This document shows, piece by piece, positions 1 through 5,479 of a DNA stretch of 5,479 nt. Each line of letters opens with the position of its first letter. Position 1 is the first letter of the stretch. This stretch comes from Oscillospiraceae bacterium. Its GTDB lineage: Bacteria; Bacillota; Clostridia; UBA1381. Below the pieces are notes generated by a model, which worked only from the letters and a program-made list of their open reading frames with translations, was not told the origin of the DNA and did not search any database. A program made the position numbers and the translations under genes. Location of the stretch: the NCBI GenBank assembly GCA_020860985.1, contig JAJBTG010000137.1, positions 1-5,479 of the forward strand, written 5' to 3'.

Positions 1-24
1 CAAAGGCTATCTACATACATGAAA

Positions 25-29
25 AGAGG
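25..29 (+). promoter_or_regulatory. Ribosome binding site of typA (decides start)
   Basis: AGAGG lies seven bases upstream of the ATG at 37. It falls inside the short extension that would be coded if translation began at the ATG at 19. Only CAAAGG at the very left edge precedes that earlier ATG, at a longer spacing of about 12 bases. The site therefore favours the shorter, 608-residue protein. Confidence 0.7.
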
Positions 30-36
30 TAAAAGA

Positions 37-1863
37 ATGACAAATCGTGAAAATATAAGAAATATTGCAATCATAGCTCACGTTGACCACGGCAAGACAA
101 CCCTTGTCGACGCGATGCTCGCGCAGAGCGGAACCTTCCGCGACAATGAGCAGGTGGACGAAAGAGTTATGGATTCAAACGACCTGGAGCGCGAGCGCGG
201 AATTACAATTCTCGCAAAAAATACCTCGCTGTATTACAAGGGCGTAAAAATAAATATCATCGATACGCCGGGTCATGCCGACTTCGGAGGCGAGGTTGAG
301 CGCGGACTTGAAATGGTTGACGGCGTTTTGCTTCTCGTCGACGCGTTCGAGGGATGTATGCCGCAGACGCGCTTTGTATTGTCAAAGGCGCTTGCGCTTA
401 ATTTAAAGCCGATTATAGTGGTAAACAAGGTTGACCGCCCGAACGCGCGCCCGTATGAGGTAGTGGACGAGGTTCTTGAATTGTTCATAGACCTCGGTGC
501 GACGGACGAGCAGCTCGATACGCCGGTAATATATGCCTCGGGACGCGACGGATGGGCGACCGCCGAATATAACCCGGAGCAGCCCAACTCCAATTTGACG
601 GAGCTTTTTGAGCTGATTTTAAACGCCATCCCCTGTCCCGATTGCGTGGACGACGCACCCTTCCAGATGCTTGTTTCCAACATCGATTATGACGAGTATA
701 CCGGACGTATAGCCGTGGGCAAGATAGAGCGCGGAAAAATCAAAACAAATATGCCGCTTTCAATCTGCCATCAGGACGGCAAGATTACCCACGGCAAGGC
801 GACAAAGCTTTACACCTTTGAGGGACTTAACAAGGCTGTTACCGAGGAAGTCGGCGCGGGCGACGTTGTCGCGATTTCGGGAATTTCGGATATTAATATC
901 GGCGAAACAATATGCGACACGGAAAATCCGGAGCCGCTTCCATTCGTTAAAATAGACGACCCCGTCCTTTCAATGACATTCAGCGTAAACGACAGTCCGT
1001 TTGCCGGACGGGACGGAAAATTCGTTACTTCGCGTCATCTGCGCGACAGACTCTTCCGCGAGCTTGATTCAAACGTCAGCCTGCGCGTTGAGGAAACGGA
1101 CACAACGGAAGCGTTCACCGTTTCCGGCCGCGGCGAATTGCACCTATCCGTGCTTATTGAGAATATGCGCCGCGAGGGATATGAGTTTCAGGTTTCCAAT
1201 CCCGTCGTAATTTATAAGGAAATCGACGGCGTAAAATGCGAGCCGATTGAACGCCTGACTGTTGACGTCCCCGATGAGTACACCGGCGTTGTTATGGACA
1301 GCGTTATCAACCGCAAGGGTGAAATGACCAATATGTCGCCCACTGCACAGAATTATACAAGACTTGAATTTTTGATTCCGTCGCGCGGTCTTATCGGCTA
1401 CAGAAGCGAGCTTATGACCGCAACGAAGGGTACGGGAATCGTAAACAGTATTCTTGAAAAATACGAGCCGTACAAGGGCGACTTCCAGGGAAGAAACCGC
1501 GGAACTCTTATTGCATGGGAGGACGGCGAAACAATAACATACGGCTTATACAACGCGCAGGAGAGGGGAACCCTGTTTATCGGCCCCGGAGTTAAGGTTT
1601 ACGAGGGAATGATTGTAGGCGAAAACGCTCGTCTTGAAGATATTGTTGTAAATGTTTGTAAGAAAAAGCACGCGACAAATACCCGCGCTTCGGGTTCAGA
1701 CGACGCTTTAAGACTTGTTCCGCCAAAGGAATTGAGTCTAGAGCAATGCCTTGATTTTATCGCGGACGATGAGCTGTTAGAGGTAACGCCGAATCATCTG
1801 CGTATGAGAAAACGTATATTGAAAACGGATTTGAGAGCAAAGGCACAGAGCAGAAAGAAATAA
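37..1863 (+). CDS. typA: Translational GTPase TypA/BipA, complete
   Basis: This gene encodes a ribosome-binding GTPase of the EF-G/LepA superfamily, which in studied bacteria supports 50S subunit assembly and growth in the cold or under stress; it acts in the cytoplasm. From the ATG at 37 the product is 608 residues, the usual family length. The GTPase domain shows the P-loop AHVDHGKT (residues 14-21), the switch I region ERGITI (53-58), DTPGH (76-80), NKVD (130-133) and a G5-type SGR (168-170). EF-G-like domains follow, and then the TypA-specific C-terminal domain, with SRGLIGYRSE, GTLIAWEDGE and KKKHATNTRASGSDDA as recognisable signatures. An in-frame ATG at 19 would add six residues (MKRGKR). 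The start at 37 is preferred because AGAGG sits seven bases before it and because relatives begin just before the RNIAIIAHVDHGKT stretch. Its promoter lies outside the window. Nothing looks broken or foreign. Confidence 0.97.
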   Translation: MTNRENIRNIAIIAHVDHGKTTLVDAMLAQSGTFRDNEQVDERVMDSNDLERERGITILAKNTSLYYKGVKINIIDTPGHADFGGEVERGLEMVDGVLLLVDAFEGCMPQTRFVLSKALALNLKPIIVVNKVDRPNARPYEVVDEVLELFIDLGATDEQLDTPVIYASGRDGWATAEYNPEQPNSNLTELFELILNAIPCPDCVDDAPFQMLVSNIDYDEYTGRIAVGKIERGKIKTNMPLSICHQDGKITHGKATKLYTFEGLNKAVTEEVGAGDVVAISGISDINIGETICDTENPEPLPFVKIDDPVLSMTFSVNDSPFAGRDGKFVTSRHLRDRLFRELDSNVSLRVEETDTTEAFTVSGRGELHLSVLIENMRREGYEFQVSNPVVIYKEIDGVKCEPIERLTVDVPDEYTGVVMDSVINRKGEMTNMSPTAQNYTRLEFLIPSRGLIGYRSELMTATKGTGIVNSILEKYEPYKGDFQGRNRGTLIAWEDGETITYGLYNAQERGTLFIGPGVKVYEGMIVGENARLEDIVVNVCKKKHATNTRASGSDDALRLVPPKELSLEQCLDFIADDELLEVTPNHLRMRKRILKTDLRAKAQSRKK

Positions 1864-1869
1864 TTATTA

Positions 1870-1903
1870 AAAAGCTGCCGAGTTTAAATACTCGACAGCT
1901 TTT
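1870..1903. terminator. Bidirectional intrinsic terminator between typA and hemL
   Basis: An inverted repeat fills nearly the whole gap between the two convergent stop codons. AAAAGCTG (1870-1877) pairs with CAGCTTTT (1896-1903). After one C/A mismatch (1878/1895), CGAGT (1879-1883) pairs with ACTCG (1890-1894), leaving a six-base loop, TTAAAT. Read rightward, the stem ends in CTTTTCTATTGT, a short U-tract after typA. Read leftward, it ends in CTTTTTAATAATTATTT, a longer and stronger U-tract after hemL. The hemL stop codon directly abuts the stem. One element probably ends both transcripts; efficiency in each direction is inferred. Confidence 0.88.
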
Positions 1904-3193
1904 CTATTGTATAGCTTTCATCGCTTTAAACGCCGCTTCGATTGTCTTATCCAAATCCGACCTTGAATGTGCCGCGGAAAGAAATACCGCTTCAAACTGC
2001 GACGGAGCAAGATATATTCCGCTGTTCAGCATGGATTTAAAATATATCTTGAATTTTTCCGTATCGGAAGTGTTGGCAGTATCAAAATCCTCCACGCGCT
2101 CCTTTGTGAAAAACACGCTCATCATCGAACCGACGCGGTTTATACATACGTCCGCTCCCGCCGTTTTCGCGGCTTCGTTAAATCCCGCCTCGAGATATGC
2201 GCCGCTTTCCTCAAGAAGATCATAGATTTGCGGATTTTCGCGCAGATAGGTAAGCTGCGCCAATCCCGCCGCCATTGCGAGCGGATTTCCCGAAAGGGTT
2301 CCCGCCTGATATACCGGACCCAACGGCGAAATAAATTCCATAATTTCACGCTTGCCGCCATATGCGCCCACTGGCAAGCCGCCGCCTATAATTTTACCGA
2401 ATGTTATTATATCCGGCTCAATTCCGAAAAGCCCCACAGCGCCCGAGGGCGAAACGCGAAATCCGGTCATAACCTCATCGACTATAAACACACTCTTATA
2501 TTCTCGCGTCAGCTCTCTAATTTTAAGCAGAAATCCGTCGGCAGGCTTTACAACTCCCATATTGCCCGCGACAGGCTCTATTATAACGGCGGCAATTTCC
2601 TCTCCGAATTTTTTGAACGCGTCCTCTACCGCGTCAAAATCATTGTACGGGAGAACCAGAGTGTACTTCGCAAGCTCCTCAACAACTCCGGCGGAGGAAG
2701 CGCTCCCAAAGGTAAGCGCACCGGAGCCGGCTTTTATAAGAAGCGAGTCGCTGTGTCCGTGATAGCAGCCCTCAAATTTTATAATCAGATTTCTTCCCGT
2801 ATATCCGCGCGCAAGACGGATTGCGGACATAGTAGCCTCCGTTCCCGAATTTACCATACGCACAACGTCAACACAGCTAACTGTTTCGCATATACATTTT
2901 GCGAGCCGCGTTTCACTTATACAGGGCGCTCCGAAAGAGGTTGAGCCGCAGGCGGCTTCCCGAACCGCTTCGACCACGGGTGAAAATGCGTGTCCGAGCA
3001 GCATCGGACCCCATGACCCAACATAATCTATATACTCGTTTCCGTCAATATCATAAATTTTACTGCCCGCCGCTTTATCGATAAACAGCGGATTCATTCC
3101 GACATTCGCGAAAGCTCTTACGGGCGAATTAACCCCGCCCGGAATATACCTCTTTGCATCCTCAAACGCGGATTTACTTTTTGATGTATTCAT
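1904..3193 (-). CDS. hemL: Glutamate-1-semialdehyde 2,1-aminomutase, complete
   Basis: This PLP-dependent enzyme converts glutamate-1-semialdehyde to 5-aminolevulinate, the last step of the C5 route into haem, corrinoids and other tetrapyrroles; it is cytoplasmic and normally works with HemA. From the ATG at 3193 the protein has 429 residues, the usual size. It opens with the family hallmark [12 protein letters not shown]. It has the cofactor phosphate-binding [16 protein letters not shown], the YHGHSD segment, [10 protein letters not shown] with the Asp that contacts the PLP ring nitrogen (residue 239), and [16 protein letters not shown] with the Schiff-base Lys (residue 267). [14 protein letters not shown] and a normal C-terminus follow. 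An in-frame ATG at 3205 would add MEII; it lacks a spaced ribosome binding site, whereas GGAG precedes 3193. It lies 21 bp after the large leftward gene and is probably co-transcribed with it. No other hem genes are in view. Confidence 0.97.
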   Translation of the reverse strand: MNTSKSKSAFEDAKRYIPGGVNSPVRAFANVGMNPLFIDKAAGSKIYDIDGNEYIDYVGSWGPMLLGHAFSPVVEAVREAACGSTSFGAPCISETRLAKCICETVSCVDVVRMVNSGTEATMSAIRLARGYTGRNLIIKFEGCYHGHSDSLLIKAGSGALTFGSASSAGVVEELAKYTLVLPYNDFDAVEDAFKKFGEEIAAVIIEPVAGNMGVVKPADGFLLKIRELTREYKSVFIVDEVMTGFRVSPSGAVGLFGIEPDIITFGKIIGGGLPVGAYGGKREIMEFISPLGPVYQAGTLSGNPLAMAAGLAQLTYLRENPQIYDLLEESGAYLEAGFNEAAKTAGADVCINRVGSMMSVFFTKERVEDFDTANTSDTEKFKIYFKSMLNSGIYLAPSQFEAVFLSAAHSRSDLDKTIEAAFKAMKAIQ

Positions 3194-3199
3194 TATAAT

Positions 3200-3203
3200 C
3201 TCC
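3200..3203 (-). promoter_or_regulatory. Ribosome binding site of hemL (decides start)
   Basis: On the minus strand GGAG lies six bases before the ATG at 3193. The alternative ATG at 3205 overlaps this region and has only GGG directly against it, which is too close to serve. The site supports the start whose protein begins [10 protein letters not shown]. Confidence 0.7.
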
Positions 3204-3214
3204 ATCCCGATTCT

Positions 3215-5479
3215 TTACTGAACTATTTCAAGCGTTTCCGCTTTTCCGTATTTTGTAAATACCGTCACATCGTCCGACTTCTGCGTTTCCCAACCCTCGC
3301 ACGTGGTTGACGCGACTCCCTCGACCTTGACCTGCATCATTCCGCCCTCCAAAAATTCTATCTCCGCCGTATTCGACTGTTTCGTAATATTAGCCGGAAT
3401 ATTTACGCTCATAATATGAATCGAGTAGGGTAAGTCGCCTATCGTGAGGCTTACCTGTCGGTCGAGCGAAACATAGAATGCGTCGCCGCGCTTATCCCAG
3501 ACATTCGCGTCCGCCTTAAAGCTGTCAACATATGTGCTGTCGGAAAATACCACCTTTACTCCGACAGAGTTTTGATAGCTTTTATCATATAAAAGCGGCT
3601 TTATAAACGATGCTTCCTTCGCCTGAATTTTTATTTGACCGTCCTCCCATTTAGCGTCGACATGAGTATTGTACGCGGCGGCAACCGCCTTTGCCATTTG
3701 ATCCTCGCCTACAAACGAATATGAATATTCCTCAACAAATTCGGCAACCTTTTTAATCTGCTCCTCCTGCTCGGATTCGTCATCATAAATATAATCACAA
3801 TGGTCATAGAGAAGAATGGGAACCTCGTACTTTGCGCTTAGATATGAATACGCGCTGTTTCCGTAGGGGATGTTTGACGGCTGAAGCATCAGCATCCCAT
3901 CCTTTACGCTGCTTATAAGATAGAACGGAATATTTATCGAATTTTCCGCGCTGGACTGCGGAACGGCAATGCTGTTCGGAGTTTGAGAGCCGCTGTTCCA
4001 GTAAAGTCCAGAATTAAGCTCGTTGAGGTATGGTCCGTTATAGCCGGACATATTGTCAAAATTCGCGTCATAGCCAACCTTGGAGGTGAACCATGTGTGC
4101 TGATTTACGCCTATTCCCTCCCATTGCAGTCCGTATTTTTCAAACGCCGCCTTTTGCATACTAAGCTCATATTGCTCATGGTTTGTGTCGGCATATTCAT
4201 GCGTCATCATGTGCGCGCCGATATATATTTCATTTTCCTTACAATATTCAATCTGCTCTCTAAGCTCCTCCTCGCACGGAAAATACTCGCTGTCTATCGG
4301 AACCGCCATTCCGTACTCAAGCTGACCGCAAATCAAATCCATCATACCGTTGCCGTCTAAATCATAAAACCGCGGAACACAATTATTTCCGAATTTAAGG
4401 TGATTATTCTGTTTGTAATTCCACTCGCTTCTGTCAAGGTAGCCGTCAAAATAATACCCGCCGTCCGCATTGGGGGAATATTTCGCTATATATCCCTCAA
4501 AGGTTCCGACGTAAAGCTCGTTAAATCCGTTGCTGTCCGCATCGCTTATGCACGGCGCGCACCAGCTCTGCTGCGAATCCACTGAAACAGGCGGCGAAAA
4601 GCTGATTATTCCGTCAATATAAATATCCCCCGAATTGCCGAAATATATTTTCATTTCACCGGTTCTCGATCCCACCGCCATATCCGTTCTGCCGTCGTTA
4701 TTTAAATCACCGAGGTCTATCATGCAGTCTGTTAAGCCAGTTTGAATCTCGCCGAGATACGAAAACGCAAGTCCCATTTCGCAGCGGTAGCAGTAAACCG
4801 AGCCGCTTTCGCTGCCGGTAAAAAGCTCCAAGATACCGTCGTTGTTGACATCCGCGACAACGGGCGAGGAATACGCTCCGACATTGAGCGGGTTTCCGTC
4901 GGTATCGGTAAGATATGTCGCCGCGCCGACCTCATAATTTGTTTTCATATTTTCTCCGGCGTAGAAATAAATATATCCGTCCGCGCTGCCGCAGATTAAA
5001 TCCATTTTTCCGTCGCCGTTAAAATCAATCGGACACGGATACGCGCGTTTGATATATTCAGGTAAATCCTCAAAAAACGATTCCGTGTTTTCATAGCTGT
5101 CGATAGTCAGCCATTCGTCCATTTCAACAAAATGATTTCCGGAGGCATACATATTTTCATATGAATCCATTGAATAACCGTTCTCGTCCTTTATAATATA
5201 TGTAATACTCTCGGCTCTTTCAAACCAAACATACGGGCTTCGGATAAGAGTGTACGACGGGAATTGATGATACTTACGGCACATTTCATCAAACGAAACC
5301 GCCGATTTATTTTTGATTCCCGTAATATCCTCATAATGCAGCTCCCATGCCGCGCTGTGCGTTCCAAAGGAACCGAGCACTCTTTCGACCGCGTAATTGT
5401 ATTTTTTAAGCGAAAGAAACTCCGCAAAATAACTGCGCATTAAAATATTCGCTCCGATTGTCGATGCCGCCATATATTC
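3215..5479 (-). CDS. Large FG-GAP/VCBS repeat protein with polysaccharide-deacetylase-like segment, 5' end cut by window
   Basis: The frame is open to the right edge (Glu-Tyr precede the first visible Met at 5473), so the true start is outside; residue numbers here count from that Met, giving 752 visible residues. Residues 1-140 match nothing I can name. Residues about 143-384 hold five calcium-loop repeats of the DxNxDGxxD type, starting at D150, D208, D256, D311 and D371 and spaced 48-60 residues, as in FG-GAP/VCBS beta-propellers. Next come an acidic helix-like stretch and IGAHMMTHEYAD, where H421 and H425 resemble the metal-binding H(S/T)xxH motif 2 of NodB-type deacetylases. LLYDHCDYIYDD (554-565) and a helical stretch (to about 600) follow, then a beta-rich C-terminus. 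No LPXTG motif or C-terminal membrane anchor is seen. A secreted or surface polysaccharide-modifying role is inferred; enzyme activity is unproven, since no TFDDG-type motif 1 is visible. No terminator separates it from hemL. Confidence 0.85.
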   Translation of the reverse strand, partial: EYMAASTIGANILMRSYFAEFLSLKKYNYAVERVLGSFGTHSAAWELHYEDITGIKNKSAVSFDEMCRKYHQFPSYTLIRSPYVWFERAESITYIIKDENGYSMDSYENMYASGNHFVEMDEWLTIDSYENTESFFEDLPEYIKRAYPCPIDFNGDGKMDLICGSADGYIYFYAGENMKTNYEVGAATYLTDTDGNPLNVGAYSSPVVADVNNDGILELFTGSESGSVYCYRCEMGLAFSYLGEIQTGLTDCMIDLGDLNNDGRTDMAVGSRTGEMKIYFGNSGDIYIDGIISFSPPVSVDSQQSWCAPCISDADSNGFNELYVGTFEGYIAKYSPNADGGYYFDGYLDRSEWNYKQNNHLKFGNNCVPRFYDLDGNGMMDLICGQLEYGMAVPIDSEYFPCEEELREQIEYCKENEIYIGAHMMTHEYADTNHEQYELSMQKAAFEKYGLQWEGIGVNQHTWFTSKVGYDANFDNMSGYNGPYLNELNSGLYWNSGSQTPNSIAVPQSSAENSINIPFYLISSVKDGMLMLQPSNIPYGNSAYSYLSAKYEVPILLYDHCDYIYDDESEQEEQIKKVAEFVEEYSYSFVGEDQMAKAVAAAYNTHVDAKWEDGQIKIQAKEASFIKPLLYDKSYQNSVGVKVVFSDSTYVDSFKADANVWDKRGDAFYVSLDRQVSLTIGDLPYSIHIMSVNIPANITKQSNTAEIEFLEGGMMQVKVEGVASTTCEGWETQKSDDVTVFTKYGKAETLEIVQ
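4322..5047 (-). repeat. Five FG-GAP/VCBS propeller repeats within the large protein
   Basis: This is a protein-level repeat array, with no strong repetition in the DNA. The loops read DFNGDGKMD, DVNNDGILE, DLNNDGRTD, DADSNGFNE and DLDGNGMMD. Each is followed by a hydrophobic strand and a Gly-rich turn such as LICGSADGYIYFY or LFTGSESGSVYCY. The first three keep the full D-x-N-x-D-G pattern; the fourth and fifth use D-x-D-x-N-G. Such loops bind Ca2+ in integrin-alpha-like propellers. Five visible blades is fewer than the usual seven, so additional degenerate blades may flank the array. Confidence 0.88.

Noticed and set aside
273..683. A 136-codon minus-strand frame opposite typA, rich in Ser and Thr.
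   Set aside because: It lies opposite the conserved GTPase domain of typA and has the composition of a reverse-strand shadow.
2352..2762. A 136-codon plus-strand frame opposite hemL, rich in Pro, Ser and Thr.
   Set aside because: It is antisense to conserved hemL, has low-complexity composition, and shows no domain or start signal.
1967..2944. A 325-codon open frame on the plus strand opposite hemL.
   Set aside because: Its product is strongly basic, lacks any recognisable domain, and lies wholly antisense to the well-conserved hemL. It has no convincing ribosome binding site and is best explained by hemL codon bias.
3192..3197. TATAAT on the minus strand just before hemL, resembling a -10 box.
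   Set aside because: It overlaps the hemL start codon. The nearest -35-like TTGAAA is 28 bases upstream of it, too far for a sigma-A promoter. A transcript starting there would lose the ribosome binding site.
3248..3262. Perfect 6-bp inverted repeat GTATTT/AAATAC with a 3-base loop near the end of the large gene.
   Set aside because: It is AT-rich, short, inside coding sequence and lacks a following T-run, so it is unlikely to act as a terminator or operator.
4548..4562. WCAPC (residues 304-308 of the large protein) matches the thioredoxin active-site pattern.
   Set aside because: It occupies the position just before the fourth FG-GAP loop, where the second repeat has SSPVVAD. The surrounding sequence is propeller rather than thioredoxin fold, so the match is probably chance.

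Overview
The window looks like a piece of chromosome from a low-to-moderate GC Gram-positive bacterium, most likely of the class Clostridia. The grounds are the close match of TypA and HemL to firmicute-style proteins, the AGAGG/GGAG ribosome binding sites, the tight gene packing, and a large FG-GAP repeat protein of a kind common in gut Clostridia. No rRNA, tRNA or mobile element is visible that would fix the lineage, so this placement is an inference.

Layout: typA (translational GTPase TypA/BipA) runs rightward from 37 to 1863 and appears complete. A 40-bp gap follows, filled almost entirely by one inverted repeat (1870-1903) that can terminate transcription from both sides. Convergent to typA are two leftward genes: hemL (glutamate-1-semialdehyde aminomutase, 1904-3193), and upstream of it a long open frame (3215 to the right edge) that ends only 21 bp before the hemL start and is cut by the window edge. 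The two leftward genes are close enough to be co-transcribed, and no terminator lies between them.

The least ordinary item is the 752+ residue partial protein. Five FG-GAP/VCBS-type calcium-loop repeats (residues about 143-384 of the visible part) are followed directly by a segment resembling the metal-binding His motif of NodB-type polysaccharide deacetylases (HMMTH, residues 421-425), and then by a beta-rich C-terminus. This suggests a surface or secreted carbohydrate-active protein, but the N-terminus, with any signal peptide and the usual catalytic Asp motif, would lie outside the window.

typA and hemL are housekeeping genes: TypA acts in ribosome assembly and stress adaptation, and HemL makes 5-aminolevulinate for tetrapyrroles. 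There is no evident functional link between them and the large protein. No CRISPR array, insertion sequence, tRNA, rRNA or riboswitch was found. Every stretch of more than 300 bases is covered by a gene.
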